From Clostridia bacterium (lineage in GTDB: Bacteria; Bacillota; Clostridia; TANB77; CAG-508): a stretch of 64,000 nt of DNA. The stretch lies in assembly GCA_017456555.1 (NCBI GenBank), contig JAFTJF010000010.1:1-64000 (forward strand), in the 5' to 3' direction. Position 1 is the stretch's first letter. Every line of letters begins with the position of its first letter. Positions 1 to 8,059 of this stretch are shown piece after piece. The translations under genes and the position numbers were made by a program. Under the pieces are notes generated by a model that saw only the letters and a list, made by a program, of their open reading frames with translations, was not told the DNA's origin and made no database searches.

Positions 1-62
1 ACCAATTTTAATTTATCTTCTTTTGACCAATATCTATTTGGTTTATTTCTTTTTCCTGCCAT
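1..62 (-). CDS. N-terminal fragment of an unidentified gene
   Basis: An ATG at 62 on the minus strand is preceded by a GGAGG ribosome-binding site at 70-74. It opens a frame that runs off the window edge after about 20 codons and starts MAGKRNKPNRYW, then continues with Ser-Lys-Glu-Asp-Lys. The short basic start followed by a W-S-K-E-x-K stretch resembles the beginning of small helix-turn-helix or IS3-type transposase OrfA proteins. Twenty residues cannot establish this. The gene is real by its ribosome-binding site; its function is unknown. Confidence 0.5.
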   Translation of the reverse strand, partial: MAGKRNKPNRYWSKEDKLKL

Positions 63-92
63 ATTATAACCTCCTATAAATTTATTTTAACA

Positions 93-127
93 CAAAAAAA
101 TAAAAGCAGACTTTTGTGTCTACTTTT
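93..127 (-). terminator. Rho-independent terminator
   Basis: A 10-bp stem (102-111 with 118-127, one T-G wobble) with a 6-nt loop is followed on the minus strand by a T-rich run at 93-101. It lies 40-70 bases beyond the stop of the small membrane-protein gene at 165 and should end its transcript. Confidence 0.75.
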
Positions 128-164
128 ATCTTACCACATCAAATTAAATTCCGAGTTTTTTAAT

Positions 165-551
165 TTATTTTCTTGCCATAAATGAAGCTTTTATAATTAA
201 TCCAATTCCTCCAGCTATTAATAACATCATTATTAAATAATCAAACATTGAAGTTGTTGTAAAAGTAATTCTTATATTTACAATTATTGAACCAACAATA
301 AATATAGCTCCTGCTATTGTTAGTAATCTTGCCATTATCGATTTTGGATTATTTACAAGCCATATGATTCCAAACATAAGTGGAATTACAACAAGGCCTG
401 TTGATACATTTAATCCGCCTATATTAAATCCATAAAATCCTGAACGTACAACTGCTTTACTTAATAAGAAAAATACACCTGCTATTATAAGTAGTATTCC
501 CATATAAAATTCAATAAAATCACTTGCTTTTTTTCCATTATCATTTGCCAT
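165..551 (-). CDS. Small four-helix integral membrane protein, function unknown
   Basis: This 128-residue protein has four hydrophobic segments at about residues 13-31, 46-66, 72-92 and 101-121, linked by short polar loops, with lysines near both ends. The pattern resembles small bacterial four-TM proteins of unknown role; I see no catalytic motif. The ATG is the only usable start because an in-frame stop lies four codons upstream. The good Shine-Dalgarno (revcomp of 581-587) is about 29 bases away, separated from the ATG by a 5-bp-stem hairpin (564-578) that would shorten the gap if folded. The gene is transcribed alone and followed by a terminator. Confidence 0.7.
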   Translation of the reverse strand: MANDNGKKASDFIEFYMGILLIIAGVFFLLSKAVVRSGFYGFNIGGLNVSTGLVVIPLMFGIIWLVNNPKSIMARLLTIAGAIFIVGSIIVNIRITFTTTSMFDYLIMMLLIAGGIGLIIKASFMARK

Positions 552-759
552 AACTTTTTTCTACGTTATTATGTAACGCATCTCCTTCTATTTTTATTAA
601 TAAAGTTATTTCAAAATTTTAGCATTTGTATTATTAAAAAACTAGAATTTAATTAAAATTTCAATTACTAATTATTAATATAAAGTTTTCTTCTAATCTC
701 TATGCAATTATTACTATAACTTTATTTAAATTTTCTAAAAACATTATACTTATATTTCA

Positions 760-797
760 AAAAAAATACAAGTTTTAAATTTTACTTTAAAACTTGT
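760..797 (-). terminator. Rho-independent terminator
   Basis: A perfect 12-bp inverted repeat (768-779 with 786-797, 6-nt loop) is followed on the minus strand by A then eight T residues. It sits 24 bases after the stop of the gene ending at 821. The rest of 552-760 is AT-rich and holds no gene that I can see. Confidence 0.8.
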
Positions 798-820
798 ATC
801 TATTTTATTTTTCCTAATTT

Positions 821-1477
821 CTAGAATGGGAATATTCCAAATAAAAATCTGCTTGGCATATACCATAATATGATTGAACCACCTATCATGTATCCCCACC
901 AAGGAATTGTATTTAAGAAGTTAATTGTCCAATTCCAAGCATTTGCTCCTGTTGTTTTTATATTATCCCAATTGAATATGTCTGCTAATCTTACACCAAA
1001 TATTGATAAGTCTGATAAATCCATTCCGAAGAAATTTCCTAAATCGATTTCCCAACCTAAAATATTTATAACATTTGATTTATCTGGTACTTGTTCTTTA
1101 TCTACAACAGCAATTTTATAAGAACTTAATTCGTTACCATTTAATTTTACTTGATATGTTTTTGCAGTTCCTGGTTCTAAGTCTGTTATTTCAACATACT
1201 TTGTAGCAGCTAACAAACCTTGTTCACTATATAAATCTATTTTAACGTAATCATCGCATGTAGCATTTGATTTGTTTGATAGTCTAAATTGCATATATCC
1301 ATTTACATTTGAGGCTTTTCCTGCATCATTATCAATTATAATGCTTGAAGATGAAGCAACTTCACCTGTCATTTTTACATACATATTTTCTAGTAATGCA
1401 TCTTCTAATAATAATGATAAAAAGAAAAATCCAACAATTCCTAAGAAATATAATAAGAATGTTTTCATTCTATCCAT
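821..1477 (-). CDS. Membrane-anchored extracytoplasmic protein, function unknown
   Basis: This 218-residue protein has an N-terminal hydrophobic anchor (about residues 5-24), a polar extracytoplasmic region and a second hydrophobic segment near the C-terminus (about 193-213, rich in Trp, Gly and Ile). The middle (about 40-125) alternates hydrophobic and polar residues and includes a stretch reading L-E-P-G-T-A-K-T-Y. That is typical of the FxLyD/immunoglobulin-like beta-sandwich domains of secreted Bacillota proteins, but this is a pattern judgement only. The ribosome-binding site is AAGGGGA about 10 bases from the ATG. The gene is monocistronic with its own terminator; no function is assigned. 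Confidence 0.7.
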   Translation of the reverse strand: MDRMKTFLLYFLGIVGFFFLSLLLEDALLENMYVKMTGEVASSSSIIIDNDAGKASNVNGYMQFRLSNKSNATCDDYVKIDLYSEQGLLAATKYVEITDLEPGTAKTYQVKLNGNELSSYKIAVVDKEQVPDKSNVINILGWEIDLGNFFGMDLSDLSIFGVRLADIFNWDNIKTTGANAWNWTINFLNTIPWWGYMIGGSIILWYMPSRFLFGIFPF

Positions 1478-1696
1478 ATCTATTTTCCCCTTTTATTTAC
1501 AATTTCTAACATATATATTATACACCGATTTACAAATTTTGTAAACCATTATTATTAAATTTCCTTTATTTATAGGCTTTTTTAGATTATTAACGTAATT
1601 TTTTTATAATATTCTATCTTATAAAATTTGTAAAATTAATTTTTATTTTTTCAACTCTTGTAAATTCCTATGAGTATTTTTGTGTATAAACTACTT

Positions 1697-4600
1697 TTAT
1701 ATTTTCACTTCAATTTCCTTATTTAAATAAAGGGAATATATATACACTTCTTTTACTTTTTTTCCAATAGCTTCTTCTAATGCTTTTTTATAGACTTTCA
1801 ATTGATTTCTATATTTTTTTACTAATTCCTCTTCATTTCCAATTTCTACATAATCTGTTTTGTAATCTAGTAAAATCACATTATCATTTTCATCTATTGA
1901 ATATAAATCTATAATACCTTGTACTAATATGTTTTCTTCTTTAGCATCTTCAAAGACTTCTCTTGCTAGCATTTTCATACAAAATGCTTTTTCTTTTTCA
2001 ATAATTTTTGAAACTTTGATTTTCTTATAAAGCTCTGTTTCTAAGAATTTCTTTGCTTTATCTATTCTAATATTTGATGCCTCTTCTTCTGATATTATTT
2101 TTTTAGCTATTAATTCTTGTTTTAGATTTTCTAAATCTTGCAAACTATATTCTTTTCTAAAATCTATTTTTTGCATAAATAAATGCATTAAAGTTCCTTT
2201 TCTACTTGCACTTATTTTTTCTTCTACTTCTAAGAATTCTGGTTTTATTTCTGCAATTCCAATTTCTTTATTTCCTAAATCATCAAAATCAATTCCTTCA
2301 TTTTGCATTTCTTTTATTTTGCTTACTGTACTTTTTATTGGAAGTTTTGTTGCTAATTCATTTTCGTAAATCCAACCAAATTCTTTTTCATATTTTTCAA
2401 AATCAATTTCTTTTTCGAAATCAAATTCTCTTATCTCAAGTTCTTTTTCCTCTTCTTTTGTGATTATATCTTTCTTAGTATATTCATTAACTTTTATTAA
2501 TTCTTTCATTTCTTCTGAATTCAATAATACAAGTTCAATCCAATCTAAGTAAGAAATATATTTTTTCAAAATTATTGGGTTTAATTTTCCGTCTTTTGAA
2601 TTATAAACTTTTAATATTTCTTTTTTCTTTTCTAATTCTTTTTTATGATCTTTTGAAGTTCCTGTTATTATCAATTTTTCTTTTGCACGTGTTAATGCAA
2701 CATAAAGAATTCTCATTTCTTCTGAAATTGATTCTTCTTTTATTATTATTTTTATTGCATCTTTAGCTGATGTTGAATATTCTATCATTTTCTCATAATT
2801 TATGTACTGCGGACCTATCCCTAATTTTTGATGTAATAAAAGATTTGAATTTAAATCTTGCATATTGATCTTTTTAGAAGTACTACATAAAAATACTATT
2901 GGAAATTCTAATCCTTTACTTTTGTGAATACTCATTATTCTAACAACATTTTCGTTCTCACCTATAATCTTTGCTGATGACATATCACTATTTCCAGATT
3001 TTAATCTTTCAACAAACATTATAAAATTAAACAATCCTTTAAAACTTGTTTTTTCGTATTCTTTAGCTCTTTCAAAAAGCATTTTTAAATTTGCTTGTCT
3101 TAAAAGCCCATTTGGCATTAACCCTACATAATTATAAAATCCAGTATCTGTATAAATTTTCCAAATCAATTCTGCTAAACTTAAATATTCAGATTCTTTT
3201 CTCCATTCATCTAAATTGTTTAAAAATTTATTTACTTTTTCTTTTAATTCTCCTTCTAGTTCATCTTTAGCTGTTAATAAACTATCATAAAATTTCCCAT
3301 CTCTTTTGCATAATCTTATTTCTACAATTTCATTATCATCAAAAGTTCCAATTTCTGAACGAAGTACAGATACCAAAGCTATATCATCGATTGGATTATC
3401 TAAAACTTTAAGTAAGTTAATTATTGTTTGAATTTCTATTGTATCTAAATATTCATTTGAACTATCAGAAAATACTGGTATGTCATTTTTTATAAGCTCT
3501 TTTTCATAAACAGGTGCAAGCTTCGATGTTGAACGAAGTAATATTACAATATCTTTATATGTAATATCTCTATAACCTAATTTTTTATCTTTTACTTGAA
3601 CTTTAGAATCTATTAACTCTTTAATTCTTTTTACTACAAATTGTGCTTCAATTTGTTCTTTTTCTAGTTGATTTATAAATTCATCTAGTTCTTCATCATT
3701 TTCATTGTCATCATCTTCATTTTTCCATGCCATTATTGAATCATCATCTTTTAAATCTATGATATCAAGTTCAGCAATATCTAATGAATTTTCATGAGGT
3801 TCAAAACTAGCACCCAAATTCAAGTATTCCTCTTCTGTATAATCTATATCTCCTAAAGATTTGCTCATTATTGTTTTAAATACTTCGTTTGTAATTTGGA
3901 GAACATTATCTCTACTTCTAAAGTTTTTGAAAAGTTGAATTTTTAATCCATCATCATTTCCATTCAAATCATATCTATCATATTTATCTAAAAATAATTC
4001 TGGACATGCTTGACGGAATTTATAAATACTTTGCTTAACATCTCCTACCATGAATAAATTATTTCCACGTGATACTGTAGACAAAATATATTCTTGAACT
4101 TGGTTACTATCTTGATATTCGTCTATTGCAATTTCTTCAAATTTTTCTCTGTATTTTTTAGCAACATCTGTACCAACATAATTTCCATTTTCATCTTTTT
4201 TTACTAAGATTTTTAATGCATAATGTTCAATATCATTAAAATCTATTATGTTTCTTTCTCTTTTCTTTTTCATAAATTCTTCATCAAAAGAAAAAATTAC
4301 ATCTTTTAAAATATCTAAAACTTCATGCATTGCATAAATATCTCTATATGCAGATTCAGAATCATAAATTAATATTTCTTTTATAATTTTCATTAATTTA
4401 TTTTTTACTGTATCTCTTGATGCTTTTGCTTCATCTTTTGCATCCATTACTATTTTTTTATCAATAGGCCAAGATTTCAATTTTAATTCCTTAGCAACTT
4501 CATATGCTGCATCCCAAGATTTTTCAGTAGCATCATATAAAGATTTAAAAATTTCAATATCTGATTCAATGGTTAATTTATATTTTTCAAGTTCATAAAA

Positions 4601-5308
4601 TTTTTCTAATTTATTTCTTACTACTTTTAAACTATTAATTCCATCTATAATTTCTTCTTGAAGATTTTTTATCAAAATTTCTCCCCAAGCGCTTTTAGCA
4701 AAATCTTTTTCTTCTGTATTTTCAAACATTCTTACTTTTTCTAAAAGCCATTCTTTTGGAAAAGGTGAACTTTGCATAAATCTATAAATTTTTAGAACAA
4801 TTTCTTTTAAAGGTTCATCACCTCTATATCCTGTATATGTATCTACTAATTTTGCAAAATTTTCGTCTTCTTCATCATATAATTTTTCAAAAACATTTTC
4901 TAAAACTTCTTGTTTTAAAAGTTCGATTTCTTCTTCAGCAGCAATTCTAAAATTTGCAGATAAATCAATTTCAAAGAAATTATTTTTTATTACATCTAAA
5001 CAGAATGAGTGAATTGTACATATATTAGATTTTCCAAGTAAAATTATTTGTTTTTGTAAGTTTTCATTTTCTGGTTCTTCATCTAATTTTTTATAAATCG
5101 CTTCTAATACTCTTTCACGCATTTCAGAAGCAGCAGCATTTGTAAAAGTAACTACCAAAAGTTTATCAATATCAACTCCGTCTTTTAAAATCTTTTGAAT
5201 AATCCTTTCAACTAAAACCGCAGTTTTACCACTACCAGCTGCAGCTGCAACTAGTATATTAGAATCTTTTTTATAAATTGCATCTTCTTGTTCTTTTGTC
5301 CAATTCAC
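1697..5308 (-). CDS. addA: ATP-dependent helicase/nuclease subunit A (AddA)
   Basis: AddA is the UvrD-type helicase and RecB-family nuclease of the AddAB complex, which processes double-strand DNA ends for recombination. The 1,203-residue length fits the family. Walker A (AAAAGSGKT) is at residues 21-29, the DEYQD Walker B motif near 395, the helicase VI motif (LYVALTRAKEK) near 869, and the nuclease motif (G-I-I-D-L-Y then L-L-D-Y-K-T-D) near 1130-1150. The start codon is GTG: it follows AAGGAGAAT at a suitable distance and leads directly into the conserved W-T-x-E-Q motif. AddB, which commonly lies beside AddA, is not adjacent here. The gene is divergent from the one at 5656. Confidence 0.96.
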   Translation of the reverse strand: MNWTKEQEDAIYKKDSNILVAAAAGSGKTAVLVERIIQKILKDGVDIDKLLVVTFTNAAASEMRERVLEAIYKKLDEEPENENLQKQIILLGKSNICTIHSFCLDVIKNNFFEIDLSANFRIAAEEEIELLKQEVLENVFEKLYDEEDENFAKLVDTYTGYRGDEPLKEIVLKIYRFMQSSPFPKEWLLEKVRMFENTEEKDFAKSAWGEILIKNLQEEIIDGINSLKVVRNKLEKFYELEKYKLTIESDIEIFKSLYDATEKSWDAAYEVAKELKLKSWPIDKKIVMDAKDEAKASRDTVKNKLMKIIKEILIYDSESAYRDIYAMHEVLDILKDVIFSFDEEFMKKKRERNIIDFNDIEHYALKILVKKDENGNYVGTDVAKKYREKFEEIAIDEYQDSNQVQEYILSTVSRGNNLFMVGDVKQSIYKFRQACPELFLDKYDRYDLNGNDDGLKIQLFKNFRSRDNVLQITNEVFKTIMSKSLGDIDYTEEEYLNLGASFEPHENSLDIAELDIIDLKDDDSIMAWKNEDDDNENDEELDEFINQLEKEQIEAQFVVKRIKELIDSKVQVKDKKLGYRDITYKDIVILLRSTSKLAPVYEKELIKNDIPVFSDSSNEYLDTIEIQTIINLLKVLDNPIDDIALVSVLRSEIGTFDDNEIVEIRLCKRDGKFYDSLLTAKDELEGELKEKVNKFLNNLDEWRKESEYLSLAELIWKIYTDTGFYNYVGLMPNGLLRQANLKMLFERAKEYEKTSFKGLFNFIMFVERLKSGNSDMSSAKIIGENENVVRIMSIHKSKGLEFPIVFLCSTSKKINMQDLNSNLLLHQKLGIGPQYINYEKMIEYSTSAKDAIKIIIKEESISEEMRILYVALTRAKEKLIITGTSKDHKKELEKKKEILKVYNSKDGKLNPIILKKYISYLDWIELVLLNSEEMKELIKVNEYTKKDIITKEEEKELEIREFDFEKEIDFEKYEKEFGWIYENELATKLPIKSTVSKIKEMQNEGIDFDDLGNKEIGIAEIKPEFLEVEEKISASRKGTLMHLFMQKIDFRKEYSLQDLENLKQELIAKKIISEEEASNIRIDKAKKFLETELYKKIKVSKIIEKEKAFCMKMLAREVFEDAKEENILVQGIIDLYSIDENDNVILLDYKTDYVEIGNEEELVKKYRNQLKVYKKALEEAIGKKVKEVYIYSLYLNKEIEVKI

Positions 5309-5655
5309 TTTTTATTCTCCTTATATTTTAATCTTTTTTGTCTTACTAATATTTATTTTTTCTATTATTAATTTTATATTTTTTATTAATTAATATCTTT
5401 CTATTTTAAACTTTTATATTCCTTCTTAATAATAATACAATTTTGAATTTTTTTCCACATTTTCTAGAAATTTGCTTGTTTTAGAAATAAGTTTTCCACA
5501 GTTTATAAACTTTATGTGCTATATCAAGGGTTTAGAAAATTTTATTGTCTTTATAACACATTCTGTTCTTTAACACTTACTATTACTCATTTTATTTTTT
5601 CATTGTATACCACACAATAATTTGTAAATACTAAATATACAAGGAGGAAATTAAT
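5309..5655. other. Divergent intergenic region without a gene
   Basis: This 347-base, extremely AT-rich region separates addA (minus) from the helical protein at 5656 (plus). It holds the addA Shine-Dalgarno at its left end and AAGGAGG for the 5656 gene at its right end. It also has a 12-bp perfect palindrome (AGTTTATAAACT, 5500-5511) and two TTTTCCACA sequences. Both promoters must lie here, but I could not pick a convincing -35/-10 pair for either gene, and I see no open reading frame. Confidence 0.6.
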
Positions 5656-6081
5656 ATGGATGATTTAACAATATTAAATGAAATTCATAAAGGTGTTACA
5701 ACTGGAATGTCATCTTTAGAAGAAATTTCAAAAAAATGTTCTGATCAAGAATTCAAATCAGAACTTAGTACACAATACAATAGTTATCAAACAACTTTAG
5801 ATAAAGTAAACGAGGCTTTTGAAGAAATCGGAGAAATTCCTGATGATGCGCCTATGGGACAAAAAATCATGGGATGGACTGGAATTCAATTTAATACAAT
5901 GAACGATACCTCAAACACAAAACTATCAGAACTTTTAATTCAAGGATATGATATGGGAGTTATAAAAGGATTCAAACTTCTTAATCAAAGTCCAGAAGCT
6001 ACTCAAAATGTAAAAGATATTTTAAATGGCTTCATTAGATTTCAAGAAAATAGTATTAATAGATTAAAAAAGTTTTTATAA
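5656..6081 (+). CDS. Helical-bundle protein, DUF2383/ferritin-like
   Basis: This soluble 141-residue protein is almost entirely amphipathic helix and has no signal peptide. The opening D-L-T-I-L-N-E-I-H-K-G-x-x-x-G and the later G-x-D-M-G-x-I-K-G stretch (about 103-112) look like the four-helix-bundle DUF2383/PA2169-type family, which is ferritin-like in shape. The acidic and histidine residues that would form a di-iron site are not convincingly present, so no metal function is claimed. The ribosome-binding site is AAGGAGG, nine bases from the ATG. The gene is monocistronic, divergent from addA and followed by a strong terminator. Confidence 0.65.
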   Translation: MDDLTILNEIHKGVTTGMSSLEEISKKCSDQEFKSELSTQYNSYQTTLDKVNEAFEEIGEIPDDAPMGQKIMGWTGIQFNTMNDTSNTKLSELLIQGYDMGVIKGFKLLNQSPEATQNVKDILNGFIRFQENSINRLKKFL

Positions 6082-6139
6082 TTAATCACAAATTAAATTC
6101 TATAAAATAAATTTATCCCGCAGCAATATTTATATGTAA

Positions 6140-6178
6140 AAAAGGATTTAAAGTTAAACTTTAAATCCTTTTGTTTTT
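6140..6178 (+). terminator. Bidirectional rho-independent terminator
   Basis: An inverted repeat with arms of about 14 bp (AAAGGATTTAAAG and its complement, 6141-6172) is followed by TTGTTTTTAT on the plus strand and flanked by A residues on the left. It lies between the convergent genes ending at 6081 and 6247 and can serve both. Confidence 0.85.
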
Positions 6179-6246
6179 ATATCATATTTTCAAGTATTTT
6201 ATTTATTATGATTTTTTTACTAATTATATTTATATCCTACCCCTAT

Positions 6247-7911
6247 TTAAATATTATTTCCTTCTACAATTTCGTTTGCTGAAGTATCTGGAGCTTCTGG
6301 TTCTGCTACATAATTAGGATCTTTGTCTTGGCAAACTTTACACACACCATTTTCAAAACTATGACCAGTTGCTTCTATTGTTTTTGAATCTGTTTCTGTA
6401 CAAGTACTGTCTGAGCATTTATAATTTATTGTTCCATTAGAAGTACATGTTGCATTTGTTCTTGAAGTTTCTACGAAATTGTGTGTATGCGTTGTTGGTG
6501 TTTGAGTAGTATTATCAACAGTTGTATTGTTATCTTTATCTGCATCGCCACTTCCTGATGTATTGGTATTTAAATTTGTATTAGTACTTGTATTTGTGTC
6601 TTTATCTGTTCCTGTATTAGTATTAGTATTAGTGTTTGTATTTTCATCTGTTTTTTCTATATCTTTTGTCTCTTCTTTTTTACACACACTACAAATTCTT
6701 GTTTGAATACCTTCTTTATCAGCAGTAGCCTCTGTTGTTACTTTCCATTCTCCCCAAGTATGTTTTCCTGTTGCTTTTAATGTAACTGTTTCTTTTTCTC
6801 CACAAGAACAAGCCATTACTTTGCTTCCATCTTCACCACAAGTTGGTTCTTTGCGACTATTTTTTACTTCTTCATTATAATCATGAGTATGTTTTGGAGC
6901 TGCTACAGTTCCATAATTAAAGTAAGCAATATTCATATCTACCCAACCAGAAATTCCTGGAACAGTTCCTTTACTTGTGTATTGCCACATATTAACATTT
7001 CCTGTGTAATCTGTTTGACTTGTGTAATGTGCAAGCCAGAATTTACAATTAAATGAACTTCTAGACATTCTAGTTGTTATATCATTTTTGTTAGCATACA
7101 TCATTGGTTCATATCCATTTGCTTTAACAAAATTTAAATATGTTAATGCATTACTTGTTGCTTGTGCTCCACCTACATTTGCACATCTTTTTGAATTAAA
7201 ATCTTCAAAATCATATACTACTGGAAATGTTACACTATATGGAGCAATTTTCTTAACAACCCATGCAGCTTCTTCCAAAGCTTCTGTTTCATTTATTGCT
7301 GTTGAATAAAAATATACACCTACTTTTATTCCATTTGCAATTGCACCACTCATATTTGTTTTGAAATATGCATCTTCATATATCCCACCTGAAGTTTGTC
7401 CTCTATATCCAACACGAATAATAGCAAATTCTACACCACTTGCTTTTACTTGTGCCCAATTTATTCTTCCTTGATGATGAGATACATCTATTCCCATAGA
7501 TTTTTGCCCAACATTTTCAAACATTGTTTGAGCTTGTTCTTGAGAAACTTTATTTCCACCTGTTTTTTTATTTGTTTCAGCATCTTCAGAAGATTTAACA
7601 GAAGAAACTTTTGATTTTGGAATCTTAACTTCTTTATCTTTATATTTTACTACTTCTTCCTCTTTTTCTTTTAAAGATTCATCTATTGTAGTATCTTGTG
7701 CAACAAGAACAACTTCTTCTTTTATTTCTGGTATTACTTCTTCTTTTAATCCAAGATTTTTAGAAGCAGCAGCCTCTGCACTAACAAACTCAGTTTTATT
7801 ATTTTGATTATTTACAATAACTACTCCTGCAACTACACCAACAATTAATACTGGTACTAGAATAGTTATAACTTTCATTTTCATTGAAAGACTTAAAAAT
7901 TTATCTATCAT
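6247..7911 (-). CDS. Membrane-anchored GH25 lysozyme with C-terminal cysteine repeats
   Basis: This is an N-acetylmuramidase of the GH25 family, cleaving peptidoglycan outside the cell. A hydrophobic anchor (about residues 13-34 of the chosen form) is followed by a charged stalk and then the GH25 barrel (about 138-335). The barrel begins GIDVSHHQG and holds the D-F-E catalytic motif in VVYDFED. After it come two modules of about 60 residues with paired Cys, His and Trp (one contains KHTWGEW), separated by an Asn/Thr-rich linker. These resemble zinc-ribbon-like modules of clostridial surface proteins. I start at the second ATG, 7911, because GAGG lies nine bases upstream of it but only three from the ATG at 7917. 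No holin or phage gene is nearby, so it is probably a cellular autolysin. Confidence 0.9.
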   Translation of the reverse strand: MIDKFLSLSMKMKVITILVPVLIVGVVAGVVIVNNQNNKTEFVSAEAAASKNLGLKEEVIPEIKEEVVLVAQDTTIDESLKEKEEEVVKYKDKEVKIPKSKVSSVKSSEDAETNKKTGGNKVSQEQAQTMFENVGQKSMGIDVSHHQGRINWAQVKASGVEFAIIRVGYRGQTSGGIYEDAYFKTNMSGAIANGIKVGVYFYSTAINETEALEEAAWVVKKIAPYSVTFPVVYDFEDFNSKRCANVGGAQATSNALTYLNFVKANGYEPMMYANKNDITTRMSRSSFNCKFWLAHYTSQTDYTGNVNMWQYTSKGTVPGISGWVDMNIAYFNYGTVAAPKHTHDYNEEVKNSRKEPTCGEDGSKVMACSCGEKETVTLKATGKHTWGEWKVTTEATADKEGIQTRICSVCKKEETKDIEKTDENTNTNTNTNTGTDKDTNTSTNTNLNTNTSGSGDADKDNNTTVDNTTQTPTTHTHNFVETSRTNATCTSNGTINYKCSDSTCTETDSKTIEATGHSFENGVCKVCQDKDPNYVAEPEAPDTSANEIVEGNNI

Positions 7912-7986
7912 TTGCATTTACCTCACACAAGATATTATATCTTTTATCATCCATATGGTCAATACCAGTTTTTTCTACAAAAATAA

Positions 7987-8054
7987 TTTTAGGACAGAGA
8001 GAAAAATCATCTTTTATTTTTTATGAGATTATTTTCTTCCCCGTCCCCAAAATC
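7987..8054. repeat. Degenerate copy of the GGGGACGGAG palindromic element
   Basis: The imperfect inverted repeat runs from AGGACAGAGAG (7991-8001) to CCCCGTCCCC (8039-8048). Its middle contains AAAAATCATCTTT, as in the perfect palindrome at 47274-47344, and the two can be aligned almost end to end. It lies between pheT (ending at 8060) and the lysozyme gene. It may end pheT transcription, although the stem is imperfect. Confidence 0.6.
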
Positions 8055-8059
8055 TTATT

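Noticed and set aside
5451..5500. Two TTTTCCACA sequences like DnaA boxes in an AT-rich gap
   Set aside because: Each has a mismatch to TTATCCACA, there are only two, and neither dnaA nor dnaN is nearby; origin not supported.
6615..6650. TATTAGTATTAG-type microsatellite
   Set aside because: It encodes the Asn-Thr linker of the lysozyme and is in frame; only a low-complexity linker.
6247..8059. Prophage endolysin interpretation of the lysozyme gene
   Set aside because: The product has its own membrane anchor, and there is no holin or phage gene nearby.
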